NCBI RefSeq assembly: GCF_024220585.1
Contig: NZ_JAMXKF010000006.1
Location: forward strand, 125,750-189,749
Direction: 5' to 3'
Length of the DNA stretch: 64,000 nucleotides
Source: Dyadobacter diqingensis
Lineage (GTDB): Bacteria > Bacteroidota > Bacteroidia > Cytophagales > Spirosomataceae
In this document: piece after piece, positions 1 through 8,815 of the stretch
How the letters are laid out: each line of letters starts with the position of its first letter
Position numbering within the stretch: position 1 is the first letter of the stretch
The notes under the pieces: generated by a model
What the model was told of the DNA's origin: nothing
Database searches by the model: none
The model's input: only the letters and a program-made list of their open reading frames with translations
Made by a program: the position numbers and the translations under genes

Positions 1-608
1 GTACATGTTCCAGCCAGTACATTGCCAAAAGGATTGATAACGAATGAAATATAAATTGGGTACAGATTATAGAACGTCGAAGTATATTTGTATCCCTGCT
101 GATTCACAGAATAAACAGAGAAAGTGCTCATGTTGGTGACCTCACCATGTAGAAAATTAAGGCGCTCGGTATATACCCGACCAACGATCGTGGCGCCCGT
201 ACTGGTTGCTTTTACATTGATGTCGGTAATGTAAGGAATTGAAAAATTACCAGCCTGTTCAATAAGAAATGTCCAGATTCCTATTTCGGTAGAAGCGGTT
301 TGTCCGGTTTTAGCAGTATTAAGCGCATTTGACGCTAAAATAGTTTGATTGTAAGTCAGGTTACCAGAAGGCGAATACACTTTAATAGTCAACTTATCCG
401 TAGACACTGCCCCCGTTACTGCCGCAGCTGATTTTATGAAACTAAAAGCTATCTGTTCTGCCGCAGTTTTTTTATAGGCGTAAAATGTCATAGCAGTAGC
501 TCCATTGTTAGAAGGAACTGCCTTCCCGGGCCCTATCCCTTCGGCAGAAGCTACCATTATGGTTTCCGCAAGCAAGAATAGAAATAATAATAATTGTTTG
601 GTCTTCAT
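1..608 (-). CDS. Secreted protein, N-terminal part (gene runs off the window)
   Basis: The reverse strand is open from an ATG at 608 to the window edge, giving 202 codons without a stop. The product begins MKTKQLLLFLFLLAETIMVASA, a clear Sec signal peptide, followed by a Ser/Thr/Asn-rich beta-type sequence. I do not recognise a family. The ATG lies 24 nt after the stop codon of the gene at 633-1895 on the same strand, so the two are probably cotranscribed, with the gene at 1962-2684 in front. A cell-surface or exported role is inferred from the signal peptide and the neighbours. The C-terminus, and hence any sorting domain, is outside the window. Confidence 0.75.
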   Translation of the reverse strand, partial: MKTKQLLLFLFLLAETIMVASAEGIGPGKAVPSNNGATAMTFYAYKKTAAEQIAFSFIKSAAAVTGAVSTDKLTIKVYSPSGNLTYNQTILASNALNTAKTGQTASTEIGIWTFLIEQAGNFSIPYITDINVKATSTGATIVGRVYTERLNFLHGEVTNMSTFSVYSVNQQGYKYTSTFYNLYPIYISFVINPFGNVLAGTC

Positions 609-632
609 GAGTTGTGCCGGTTTGTGAAGAAG

Positions 633-1895
633 CTATTGCGCAGTAACCGTGGTCACCACCTGATTATTAGTAGTATTGACTTCTCCTCCCGATCCTCCGA
701 TGATGGTGGCTGTGATGTTCTGAGAATTACCCGGAGGAGTTCCTGCCTTTCTGGTAATGTTGAAGCCAATTAAAGCCTGCCCGCCTGCCGGGATGATCAC
801 ACCTGCCTTCGCAGTCACCGTGATAAAACCGCTGGTTTCTGTAAAAGTCCAATTGCCGTTTTCATTGGAAATTCCACCGAAAACATTGGAAACCGTACTT
901 GTAGTTGGATAAGTAATCGTGAATGCCGACAATTTGGTAATCCGGAAGCGGATCTGTCCTGTTGCATCTACATTTTCAATTTCGTACAGGTTCACAATGA
1001 AATCCCTGCTGGTACCATCGGTAAAGAAACTCAGCTCGTCGATGTCGGTCGTAGGCGTAAGGTCAGGCACCTGCGCAGCGAGTGTATACACCGTGAAATT
1101 ACCCGGGATAACAGTCGCATTAGTTGTGATTGATCCGGCTGTCAACGTACTGGCTCCGCCACCTACAATAGCAGCTGCATCGATTGTCGCAGGAATTTTG
1201 ACCCATTTTTTAATTGCAGGATCCCAGCCCACGATGGTCAATTTGGAAATACTCCCTCCCGTCATCGTCGTTACATCGCTAAGCGCGTTCCAGCTCAGCG
1301 TGATTTTAGTGGCAGTCGTTCCGTCAATATCCCAGTATTCAATCTTGCTCACATTCTTTACCGTCATGGTTACACTGTCGCTAGGGAAAGGTCCTGTGGT
1401 GGGTAATACGGGATAGTTGCCTCCTGCCAGATTACTGGTAATGGCCGAAGTCGGATCTACGTGAAAATAAGCCCCGGTCGTATTGGCTGCCGTGGCTGCA
1501 AAAGGGCCGTAAACAGCGTTATCGCCAACAGGATATACAAACTTGCCCGTACCGAGGTTGCGCACATATCCGTCAACATGGTTGGCATCATTGGCGCCTG
1601 TGACGAGCAGAGATGCTGATGCGTAATTCAATACCCCATAACCGGTACCGGTCGCGGATGTCGTACGCTCGGTATTGATGATACCGGGCATAACACCTGC
1701 ACCTCCGGCGCCAAAATTATGATTACCAAATATGGTCATTTGCGCACCTGCAAAAATAGTAGTGTTTCCCTGGCTGCCTTCCTGCGCTTGCGCACCGGAC
1801 GCAAGTGCCAACAGCGGGATTAAAATGACCCGACTCAGCCAGTTCCGCTTCCGCGAAAATGACGTATGGTATAGCTTATTTGTAGTTTTGTACAT
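633..1895 (-). CDS. Secreted surface protein with C-terminal PDLTPT beta-sandwich module
   Basis: This encodes 420 aa with an N-terminal signal sequence (hydrophobic segment around residues 21-37, ending GAQAQ). The middle has the pattern GTGKFVYPVGDN, which recurs in large Bacteroidota surface proteins. The last ~145 residues start at PDLTPT and end with SGGEVNTTNNQ; the same module closes the GloVer protein at 26009-28678. No catalytic motif is visible. It sits between two other leftward secreted-protein genes (66 nt after the upstream gene, 24 nt before the next), which suggests one transcript. Function is unknown; attachment to the cell surface or matrix is only an inference. Confidence 0.8.
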   Translation of the reverse strand: MYKTTNKLYHTSFSRKRNWLSRVILIPLLALASGAQAQEGSQGNTTIFAGAQMTIFGNHNFGAGGAGVMPGIINTERTTSATGTGYGVLNYASASLLVTGANDANHVDGYVRNLGTGKFVYPVGDNAVYGPFAATAANTTGAYFHVDPTSAITSNLAGGNYPVLPTTGPFPSDSVTMTVKNVSKIEYWDIDGTTATKITLSWNALSDVTTMTGGSISKLTIVGWDPAIKKWVKIPATIDAAAIVGGGASTLTAGSITTNATVIPGNFTVYTLAAQVPDLTPTTDIDELSFFTDGTSRDFIVNLYEIENVDATGQIRFRITKLSAFTITYPTTSTVSNVFGGISNENGNWTFTETSGFITVTAKAGVIIPAGGQALIGFNITRKAGTPPGNSQNITATIIGGSGGEVNTTNNQVVTTVTAQ

Positions 1896-1961
1896 TGTTT
1901 TGGTTTGTTTGGTTTGTGTATAATTTTAATCGTCGCTAAGTTGACATCTGGTGATATTGAT

Positions 1962-2684
1962 TTAAGGCAAATAGGTAACAGATAGCTCTCCAGACTCGAT
2001 TTTAGTTGTGCATCCGGCCACAGCACCGAAATTTGCGTAGGCAGTAGCAGACACCAGGCCGTTTGCAGGCACGTACATGGGACTAACCAGGGTTAAAGAA
2101 AAACGATCATTGAGCCTTACACTCGTCCGATCGTCGAATACCGCGGCGTTGGTTCCATTTCTTTGAATCCACATCGCAGCACTTATTTGACTATTGCCCG
2201 GGCATCCATCGTTTACGAACTCTAATTTTTGTGTAACCATGTACACACCAGCTACTGGCACTCTCAAGGCCTGTCCAACCCTGACGACACCGCCCTCTGC
2301 ATACTCGTTACTCGCAAAAGACACATCCACCGGATTCCCGGAGGCCAGATTATTAGTTTGGGCACCGACCATTTTCCCCTTGGGAAACGCAGCCACATTA
2401 GCAGCATCAATAAGCTGCCAGCTTGCTGCGCCGTTGGCATCAGAAGTTAAAACCTTGTTATTGCCCTGGGTTCCATCTTTAAGGGTAACCTGCCCGCTGG
2501 TTTTGTTTACCTTGAATTGCCTGTTTGCTGTTGAAGCCTCCACTTCCAGATTTGAAGCCGCTTCAATAACTGTCGGATTCGTGCCGATTTTCACTTGTGC
2601 AAATACTACCGGGCAGGAAAAGAGTAAGATACCTGCAAAAAAAGCCGCACGTAGAAATTTTGATAATGGTGGTTTCTTTTTCAT
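1962..2684 (-). CDS. Small secreted protein with KIG(T/S)NPTVI N-terminus and possible C1q-like C-terminus
   Basis: The product has 240 aa with a signal peptide that ends at VVFAQ. After cleavage it begins QVKIGTNPTVIEAASNLEVE, almost the same as the secreted protein at 13351-14139 (QVKIGSNPTVIAPNSNLEVE). The C-terminal half (about residues 105-240) has alternating hydrophobic strands ending LSVTYLP and resembles C1q/TNF-like jelly-roll domains, but I cannot confirm this without a structure search. ATG at 2684 is a good start because the signal peptide begins there. It is the first gene of a likely three-gene leftward operon. A palindrome-linked leftward promoter lies about 680 nt upstream (3362-3369), so a long leader is possible. 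Confidence 0.78.
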   Translation of the reverse strand: MKKKPPLSKFLRAAFFAGILLFSCPVVFAQVKIGTNPTVIEAASNLEVEASTANRQFKVNKTSGQVTLKDGTQGNNKVLTSDANGAASWQLIDAANVAAFPKGKMVGAQTNNLASGNPVDVSFASNEYAEGGVVRVGQALRVPVAGVYMVTQKLEFVNDGCPGNSQISAAMWIQRNGTNAAVFDDRTSVRLNDRFSLTLVSPMYVPANGLVSATAYANFGAVAGCTTKIESGELSVTYLP

Positions 2685-3361
2685 CAGAAATGTAGTTTTT
2701 AGTTCTAGTAAATTGATTTTTGTTTATTGGTAAGAACAGTATTATCCTGTGCCGCCACGGTTTGATTAGCGGGCGGTTCGGGTGTATGTATAATATGAGA
2801 TGTACAGTATTTTTTAGCCGGTTTCTACGCTTTATCCGATCCGGACGGCGTATAAAAGAATGGCAGAAGCCCCTGGCTGGTCAGGAACATATTTATCAAT
2901 ACGATTCCATCAGCTCACTTTATCCAATGCGTGAGTACATGCAGGCCTTTTCGGGTGAAGACGTATGAGTAAGTTTAATTCGGTTTTACAAAATAGAGGC
3001 TTTGTAAAAATGTAGTCTGATGTGGTATAGTGTAGTGTCATAATGAACAAATTTTAAAGTAAAATAAAATCGTAAAACTTTCAGTAAGTAATTGCTAACG
3101 AATAAGATATTCTGTCACCTGCTTCTATTTATGTAAAGCATTCTAACAAATGACAAACATCCTTTGTTAAAGCATAATCAGGTAATCTATTTCGTCATAG
3201 GTGTGTTAGTTATGTAAATAATCAGTTTTTCCTCAGATCTTAGACATCAAATAATAAGAGTACCTTTCGACTCAAACATTACTGTAAAACAGCGCCTTAC
3301 AATATCACCCAAACAAATGAATCGATCTAAAATGACGACAGGTACCAGCGATCTAACATGA
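2685..3361. other. Long gap; no gene seen, possibly a leftward leader or non-coding RNA
   Basis: About 680 nt lie between the gene at 1962-2684 and a leftward promoter at 3362-3369. Reading leftward from that promoter, every ATG opens a frame of roughly a dozen codons or fewer. A perfect 9-bp AT-rich inverted repeat (TTTTACAAA/TTTGTAAAA) lies at 2984-2992 and 3001-3009. No convincing intrinsic terminator is visible, so the transcript may continue into the secreted-protein gene. Confidence 0.3.
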
Positions 3362-3430
3362 CAAATTTAAATCAAACCCCGCGAACAATCATTAGCAACA
3401 TTACCGCAATTGATTCGAAATATTTCTAAT
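3362..3430 (-). promoter_or_regulatory. Leftward promoter with upstream palindrome (site 1)
   Basis: The palindrome ATTCGAAATATTTCTAAT occupies 3413-3430 with one mismatched pair. On the reverse strand TAAATTTG (3369-3362) matches the Bacteroidota -7 consensus TAnnTTTG. Exactly 43 nt separate the two. No matching -33 TTG box stands out, which fits activator-dependent transcription with the palindrome centred near -65 (inference). Confidence 0.6.
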
Positions 3431-4029
3431 CATCATCCTGGTTTAGCAGGACTTATATGAACTGATTATAAAATAACATGCGTAATCGTACCGCCAAAAA
3501 GCTGCCGGATTAAATGAAATAAGCATGATCCCCGATCCTTATCGGTACAGAAAAAAGTGTTCAGCACGCGAAATCATTTGTTAAACAACTCATCGGTCAA
3601 TGGCGTTGATAATATACTGGTGTCTAATAAGTTAGTCGATTCGAATTGACCGAGTGTCTGCTGTTTTTATTGATAAGACCTGATTTACCAACATCGTCAC
3701 ATCCGGTTTATCATTTTGACAAAAACCATGAAATTTTAGGCAAAAAGGTACTTATTCTCGTTAAGCAGAGTGAACGCCAATTAAATGAAGATATTGAAAC
3801 ATTAGATCCCTGCACGGACTATTCCTCTAAGCGAATGAACTGTGCGTGTAATATTCAATTACATAAATAACAAATCGTATCAACACTAACCTATACAAAT
3901 ATACGTATGCATAACTTTCCAGTCAGCCGACCTTTTTTAACCGGACAACAATGGATAATATTTAAGCAGTTTATTTCACAAAAAACATTGATTTCTTGTT
4001 CGCTTCTATTGTTTTACCGAGAAGCAGGA
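3431..4029 (-). ncRNA. Possible leftward non-coding transcript from the promoter at 4030-4037
   Basis: The stretch downstream of promoter site 2 has no ORF that starts with ATG and exceeds a handful of codons on the transcribed strand. It contains a perfect 9-bp inverted repeat, TCGGTCAAT at 3593-3601 and ATTGACCGA at 3645-3653, with a 43-nt loop. The 3' end is not visible; I give the span up to the next palindrome only as a bound. A second TATATTTG on the same strand occurs at 3896-3903 but has no palindrome in register. The RNA itself is inferred. Confidence 0.3.
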
Positions 4030-4098
4030 CAAATATAAATTACTTTGCTCTTGTCAGTATTCGTAATAATCATAAAACAGATTCGAAATATTTCTAAT
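4030..4098 (-). promoter_or_regulatory. Leftward promoter with upstream palindrome (site 2)
   Basis: The palindrome ATTCGAAATATTTCTAAT at 4081-4098 is identical to site 1. On the reverse strand TATATTTG (4037-4030) matches TAnnTTTG. The spacing is 43 nt, the same as at site 1. Confidence 0.6.
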
Positions 4099-4226
4099 CA
4101 CTGTCAAAATGGGTAAAATGATTGACCGAAAATTTTAAACAGACGGCTCTGCTACTGGTAAATAGCACCGTCGCATTTTTCATCAGACCAAAGAGTCCAT
4201 TTCTAGTGTATGTAATATTAATAACC

Positions 4227-4862
4227 TCAGCTCAGGCGGGAGAAACCAGACGAACACTGGCTATCAAGGATACGGACATATATTTTTCGAAGCATCTCTC
4301 TGGATCTTAGCAACCGCATTTTTATGGCATGCTGGCTGACTTGAAACCCCTCAGCAATGGTCTCAATGCCCAGATTGTCTTCATATTTGAGCAGCAGAAT
4401 CTGCCGCTCTTTCGCCCTGAGCTGAATCAGGGCGGCCTCCATTGCCTCTTGTCTGCTGCTTTTCTCCTCAGAGTCTTGCCGGAGGTATTCAAATGAATAT
4501 CCCTCCCCAAAATCATCAAAGGATAAGTGCCGGCTTTTATTTTTCGCACGCAAGTAATCAAAACACTGATTGTAAGCTACGGAAAACAACCAGGAGCAAA
4601 ATTTTGATTCTCCTTTAAATGTGTTCAAGCGAAAAAACAGCTTCAAAAAGATTTCCTGGGTCAGATCCTGCGCTTCGGCTTGGTCCTTGACAATCCGTAC
4701 ACACCTTCGGTAAACTTTTTTGGCGTACCTGTCATATAATTTCTCAAAGTAAACGTCCGCTTTTGTACTCAAATATAAGGTGACGAGCTGTTCGTCCGTC
4801 AGGTTATTCCCATGAAGATCTATTTTGACCTTATGGTTTTTGCTGTACGCATTTTCCTTCAT
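4227..4862 (-). CDS. ECF-type RNA polymerase sigma-70 factor
   Basis: This is an alternative sigma factor that would direct RNA polymerase to a dedicated promoter class. Starting at ATG 4862 the product has 211 aa; an upstream TTG at 4907 would add 15 residues but is less likely. Region 2 is seen around residues 30-100 (YAKKVYRRCVRIVKDQAEAQ, DLTQEIFLKLFFRLNTFKGE, FCSWLFSVAYNQCFDYLR) and region 4 in the last ~65 residues (RAKERQILLLKYEDNLGIETIAEG, HAIKMRLLRSREMLRKIY). No anti-sigma gene lies next to it, unlike most Bacteroidota FecI-type pairs, so it may be an orphan. The palindrome at 5388-5405 lies upstream and might act on it. Confidence 0.9.
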   Translation of the reverse strand: MKENAYSKNHKVKIDLHGNNLTDEQLVTLYLSTKADVYFEKLYDRYAKKVYRRCVRIVKDQAEAQDLTQEIFLKLFFRLNTFKGESKFCSWLFSVAYNQCFDYLRAKNKSRHLSFDDFGEGYSFEYLRQDSEEKSSRQEAMEAALIQLRAKERQILLLKYEDNLGIETIAEGFQVSQHAIKMRLLRSREMLRKIYVRILDSQCSSGFSRLS

Positions 4863-5508
4863 GATATCGTTGGGTATAGGCCTTCCCAGAAGTTTCAAAG
4901 TTCCCAAAAGCCTCGTTTAAGAATACTATGCCGTAACCGACATGTGGAATTAAGTTTTTTACTAAAAAAGACAGTTAAAAAATTCAGGTCAGAAACAAAA
5001 TCTCCTGCTCTGAAAAGAGCAAAACAAACATCGGCCATGAGCCTTTGCCGGTTCGTAAAAATAAAATGAAATTTTTTGATACTTTAAGCTAACATTTAGA
5101 TATTATTCTACAAATCATTAGAAGTTAATCGTTGGAAAAAGCAAAATCCAGAAGTCTGTAACAACTTATCTGAATATCTATACGGTAGATCACAAGAGCA
5201 TAATGATTTTATTTAATGCGCCTTCACTCTCCAAATCTATTGTGGCTTCCAGATGTATCTATCCTCACGCATTCGAAATCTGGTCAGCCAAACACAAAGT
5301 AACACGCTGATAGTGAAAATCCCGTGAGCCTTCCAGGCAATATAGAAATTGACTTGTCTGGTATAATTCGTAAGTCACTTACAATTTATTAGAAATATTT
5401 CGAATCAAATATAAAAATTGTACTAGTAAAACTAGAAGATTTTGAAATCGATAATCCCTAATATTGCAACGCTGCTACGGTCAATGCACACTAAACACAG
5501 TAACTTAA
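4863..5508. other. Divergent intergenic region between ECF sigma and LuxR regulator genes
   Basis: About 645 nt separate the two divergent genes. Apart from palindrome site 3 I see no coding sequence, terminator or other repeat. Confidence 0.4.
5388..5405. promoter_or_regulatory. Palindrome site 3, upstream of a LuxR regulator gene, promoter register unclear
   Basis: ATTAGAAATATTTCGAAT is the exact reverse complement of sites 1 and 2. It is 103 nt before the ATG of the response regulator at 5509. Rightward, the closest TAnnTTTG-like element is TAATATTG at 5459-5466 (53-nt gap); leftward, a poor match TATATTGC ends at 5344 with a 43-nt gap and would point at the ECF sigma gene. Direction is therefore undecided. 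Confidence 0.5.
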
Positions 5509-6165
5509 ATGGAACAACGGTTAAATCTAATGATTATTGAAGACCATGAAATTATTGTATGGGCTCTTACCTCTATTATTGAAAAATACTTTCCGAATTC
5601 AAATATTACTGCTGTATCCAGTTTTTCGGAAGGAATCGGTCGTCTTCGGGATGGCTACAACGACCTGATCATTCTTGATATTAAGACGCCCGGCGGCGGC
5701 ACTCCAAAAATGATCACCGATTTAAGACAGATACAATCGGATGTTAAGATTTTAATTCATACAGGTTTGCCAGAAGAGGAATATGCTGTTCAATATCTAC
5801 AACAAGGCGCGAATGGATTTCTATCAAAAAACGCCCCTTACGAAACCATCATAGAAGCGGTAAGACACGTACTGAGTAATCGCAAATATATAAGCCCTGC
5901 GATCCATCGCATTATAGCCGAAAACTTTCTCGCTCCAAATGAAACCAGCCATAAAAAACTCAATTTTGAAGTTTCTGAGAGAGAAAAGGGAGTGATTCGT
6001 TTATTGTTAAAAGGAAAATGGACCAAGGAAATAGCCGATGAACTGGAACTTAAGCAGACTACCATCAGCACCCATAAGGGACGTATTTTCGAAAAATTTG
6101 ACGTAACCAATCCAATAGAACTATACATCAAGATCCAAAAGGTTATGCCGGAACTTTTAACTTGA
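5509..6165 (+). CDS. NarL/FixJ-family response regulator with LuxR HTH
   Basis: The 218-aa product has an N-terminal receiver domain and a C-terminal LuxR-type helix-turn-helix. The phosphorylation site is complete: acidic pair E11-D12, phospho-acceptor D57 in DLIILDIKTPGG, and the conserved Lys in GFLSKNAP. The HTH is in residues ~153-200 (SEREKGVIRLLLKGKWTKEI, then STHKGRIFEKF). The sensor kinase gene at 6409 follows on the same strand after 243 nt and is the likely partner. It is the only full receiver plus HTH regulator in the palindrome region with a canonical phosphorylation pocket, so it is one candidate for the factor that binds the palindromes. That link is inference. Confidence 0.9.
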   Translation: MEQRLNLMIIEDHEIIVWALTSIIEKYFPNSNITAVSSFSEGIGRLRDGYNDLIILDIKTPGGGTPKMITDLRQIQSDVKILIHTGLPEEEYAVQYLQQGANGFLSKNAPYETIIEAVRHVLSNRKYISPAIHRIIAENFLAPNETSHKKLNFEVSEREKGVIRLLLKGKWTKEIADELELKQTTISTHKGRIFEKFDVTNPIELYIKIQKVMPELLT

Positions 6166-6408
6166 TCGGGTTTAAAACCACGTTTGACGTGTGGGAAGTT
6201 ATGCTTTTTCGACACTTACAGGCAAGCTTTGTATAGTGCTTACTTTCTCCGGACCAGAATATCGATGAGACCAGGTTTCCTTTCCCGAAAAACAGTAGTG
6301 TTGAAATCTATTGTGTCTTTGAGACATCTTGATCTTCAATGATAACCAACGTTTTACCGGACCTGCATATAGTTAAGTTATATTTAATGCCACCCAAAAA
6401 CAGCCCTC

Positions 6409-7353
6409 ATGGACAATTGCAATAAACTGATAAACAAATGCCTGGTCACAGTCGGTGGATGGAATCAGTATTCTTCTTCTCAATGTATTCTTATCGTCTC
6501 CCTTGTACTTGCCGGCTATATTTATACGGTTTACCGGCTTTTTCAGATTAAAGGGGAAAATACCGTATTAATCGAAACGATTGCAACCAGAACCCAATCC
6601 TTTGAATCTACCTTAACTGAGCAAAAAGAGTATAAGGATAGAATGGCTAATCAGATTCGTTTTATTTCGATTCTGTTAGCCTCCATAACCCATGACATTC
6701 AATCCCCGTTGCGTTACGTCTCGCTAACCGCGTCTGGCATACCCGATCTGCTGAGGACCGGACAAATCGACAAAACAGCTCAATTGGGACAAATTATTTA
6801 TGACGTATCTAAAACGACGAGTAACCTGATGGAGGATATGGTTGATTACATCAAATTCCAAATCTACGGTAGTGCCGTCAAAGTCGAAACCATTTTTCTT
6901 CTGGAACTCATCGATTCGAAAGTGAAAATTTTTAAAGCCGCCGCTGAACTAACCGGCACACATATCAGCATTAAATGTTCGCCAGAAACAACTGTCGATT
7001 CCGATTACCATCTACTCTCGATCATCCTTCACAATCTCCTTGATAACGCATGTAAGTACACGCGACGGGGATTCATTTTGATTGATGCACATGCGAATCA
7101 GGAAGGAAAAACGGAAATTAACATTTCCAATACCGGTTTGGGACTTTCAACAAAGGCCGTTGAATTGATTAATCAGGATCCAGGAGACTCCTCCGAAGCT
7201 ACCCCTCCAAGGGAAAAGAGAATATTTGGACTGGGGTTGTTTATTGTAAAAGAATTGGCTAGACTCCTTAATATTAGAATAAACGTCAGCCAGGAAGATA
7301 AAACCCATTTTAAATTAGTCTTCAGTGCTGGATACGAAACCGAAAATTCATAA
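6409..7353 (+). CDS. Membrane sensor histidine kinase of the THDIQSPL type
   Basis: The 314-aa kinase has one membrane segment (about residues 26-44) and little sensory domain, then a dimerisation/phospho-acceptor helix with H95 in ASITHDIQSPL, and a HATPase domain. The N box is LHNLLDNACKYTRRG (N213) and the glycine box is RIFGLGLFIVKELA. The G1 box reads NTGLG (241-245), with Asn where the family has Asp. His is followed by Asp rather than the usual Glu. The kinases at 9889-13139 and 60647-63913 share the T-H-D signature. It probably phosphorylates the response regulator encoded just upstream. The palindrome at 7353-7370 begins at the last base of this gene's stop codon. Confidence 0.9.
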   Translation: MDNCNKLINKCLVTVGGWNQYSSSQCILIVSLVLAGYIYTVYRLFQIKGENTVLIETIATRTQSFESTLTEQKEYKDRMANQIRFISILLASITHDIQSPLRYVSLTASGIPDLLRTGQIDKTAQLGQIIYDVSKTTSNLMEDMVDYIKFQIYGSAVKVETIFLLELIDSKVKIFKAAAELTGTHISIKCSPETTVDSDYHLLSIILHNLLDNACKYTRRGFILIDAHANQEGKTEINISNTGLGLSTKAVELINQDPGDSSEATPPREKRIFGLGLFIVKELARLLNIRINVSQEDKTHFKLVFSAGYETENS

Positions 7354-7421
7354 TTAGAAATGTTTCTAATAAGGTAGACAAGGATTACTAACCGAACTTT
7401 GCACATCTGCAACTACATTTG
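7353..7421 (+). promoter_or_regulatory. Rightward promoter with upstream palindrome (site 4)
   Basis: ATTAGAAATGTTTCTAAT lies at 7353-7370 and TACATTTG, a TAnnTTTG match, at 7414-7421; 43 nt lie between. The downstream region contains no sizeable ORF before the next palindrome, so the promoter appears to drive a non-coding transcript. Confidence 0.62.
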
Positions 7422-7427
7422 TATCAT

Positions 7428-7790
7428 ATTCCTGCCAAAACGGAGAGCACAAGAAAACAAAAGGTTGCATAAAATGATAAAACTGCTGTCCGTAATAATT
7501 TAATCATTCGGTTAAAATTGTTTTTCACTCCATTGGCGTATACACACAACGGTTAAAGCACGTATAATCTAAAACACAAAAAAGAATTGCGTGCCATAAA
7601 AGACAGAAATAAACCCGGTTAAAAGTTATTGTGACATAATTGCTCAACGTTTGAATGACAACCCTCCTCTCAGCTAATGATACCTGGCATTTTACAGCGC
7701 GGCTTGATCAATTTGCCGCGTCAGCCTTACTGCCTATTTAGCCATCAGAGTACGCTGCGGTATCTCGATGAGAGCCGCAGCTTCTGTTCG
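7428..7790 (+). ncRNA. Candidate structured non-coding RNA between two regulator genes
   Basis: Downstream of promoter site 4 there is no ATG-started ORF longer than about 28 codons. Two perfect GC-rich hairpins occur near the likely end: CGCGGC/GCCGCG at 7698-7703 and 7715-7720, and GCTGCGG/CCGCAGC at 7754-7760 and 7775-7781. The second has an inner TCTC/GAGA stem and is followed by a weak T-rich tail, so it may end the transcript. Start and end are estimates. The next promoter unit (7986-8053) begins after a further ~195 nt in which I see nothing. Confidence 0.38.
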
Positions 7791-7985
7791 CAGCTCTTTC
7801 TGTTTTGATCACTCTTAGCAGGCTTACAAGATATCTATTCATTCAAACCGCCTCACACTCACCTTACTGGTGCAGAAAACGGCTATCAAACTTTATGACC
7901 ATATCAATTTAGAGCGTTAACACATTTACCGAACATCCATGTACCTACCCCTTTACGTAATTTCTCGAAAGCACAGCCAAAATCC

Positions 7986-8053
7986 ATTAGATATATTTCT
8001 ATGCGTTTCTAACGATTTTCGACAACTTCATTTGCACATTTATTCTAGATTTG
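7986..8053 (+). promoter_or_regulatory. Promoter of the LuxR regulator at 8134, with degenerate palindrome (site 5)
   Basis: ATTAGATATATTTCTATG at 7986-8003 matches the palindrome consensus at 15 of 18 positions. TAGATTTG at 8046-8053 follows after 42 nt. The element lies 80 nt before the ATG at 8134, a plausible leader length. Confidence 0.55.
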
Positions 8054-8133
8054 AATGATTTTTCGGAGGCAGATAATGGCGAAATAAAAATTCATTTTAC
8101 CGATCTTACAATTCACAACAGGCAATTCACAAC

Positions 8134-8763
8134 ATGACAAAAATACTGATGTTAATCAACAACGATCTGCTGAGCTTAGGTATCATTTCCTGCCTTCAGA
8201 ACAAAGGTATCGAAGCTACTTTTTACCAGGAAAATACCTGGGAAAGCATCCAGGACACATTGCAGCAGACCAGCTTTGATCTACTTATTATTGACGGCCA
8301 CAAATCTGACTATACCCATATAAATGTGTTTGATAAAATTCGCAGAAAATACCCTTCTTTAAAAACAATACTTCTCGGCGACGAAGCACATAAACAAGTA
8401 ACGGTTGCCTACTTAAAGAAGGGTATCGAAGGAGTTTGTATGAAATCGATCGGCCAACAGAATTTTCTTCTCGCCTACGCGACAATTATGAATGGGAAAA
8501 AATATCTTGACGAAAGCATAACCGAATACCTTTTGGCTGATCTGAGGGATAACAATCATGTTGGCAAACTTTCAACGAGAGAATCACAAGTGGCAAATCT
8601 ACTGATACAGGGGATGCGTACGGCGAGTATTGCCGATCGATTAAATCTTGCGGTTTCCACGGTCAGCACCATCAAGTTCAATATTTATCGAAAGATGGAA
8701 GTTCAGAATATAGTCGATCTTGCCGGCAAATTGGAGTATTCCCGGCGGGCACAAGCTATATGA
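8134..8763 (+). CDS. LuxR-type response regulator with altered acidic pocket
   Basis: The 209-aa product has a receiver-like domain and a C-terminal LuxR HTH (STRESQVANLLIQGMRTASIAD followed by STVSTIKFNIYRKMEVQNIV). The phospho-acceptor D54 (LLIIDGHKSD) and the Lys in GVCMKS are kept, but the metal-binding acidic cluster is N9-N10-D11 instead of two acids, so phosphorylation may be weak or absent. No kinase gene is directly adjacent. The gene has its own palindrome-linked promoter (7986-8053), and a probable antisense-oriented non-coding transcript ends just beyond its stop codon. I consider it a second candidate for a regulator of, or in, the palindrome regulon. Confidence 0.88.
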   Translation: MTKILMLINNDLLSLGIISCLQNKGIEATFYQENTWESIQDTLQQTSFDLLIIDGHKSDYTHINVFDKIRRKYPSLKTILLGDEAHKQVTVAYLKKGIEGVCMKSIGQQNFLLAYATIMNGKKYLDESITEYLLADLRDNNHVGKLSTRESQVANLLIQGMRTASIADRLNLAVSTVSTIKFNIYRKMEVQNIVDLAGKLEYSRRAQAI

Positions 8764-8782
8764 CGTTCCTATGAAAAATCAG

Positions 8783-8815
8783 AAAAAGCCTTACAGACTA
8801 CTACTTTTGTAAGGC
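8783..8815 (-). terminator. Intrinsic terminator for a leftward transcript
   Basis: Perfect 8-bp arms GCCTTACA (8788-8795) and TGTAAGGC (8808-8815) are followed on the reverse strand by TTTTTC. The T tract exists only on that side, so it terminates leftward transcription and not the rightward regulator gene that ends at 8763. Confidence 0.7.

Noticed and set aside
3646..3870. 74-codon rightward open frame
   Set aside because: Starts with TTG, no ribosome binding site or family resemblance, and lies opposite the proposed leftward transcript.
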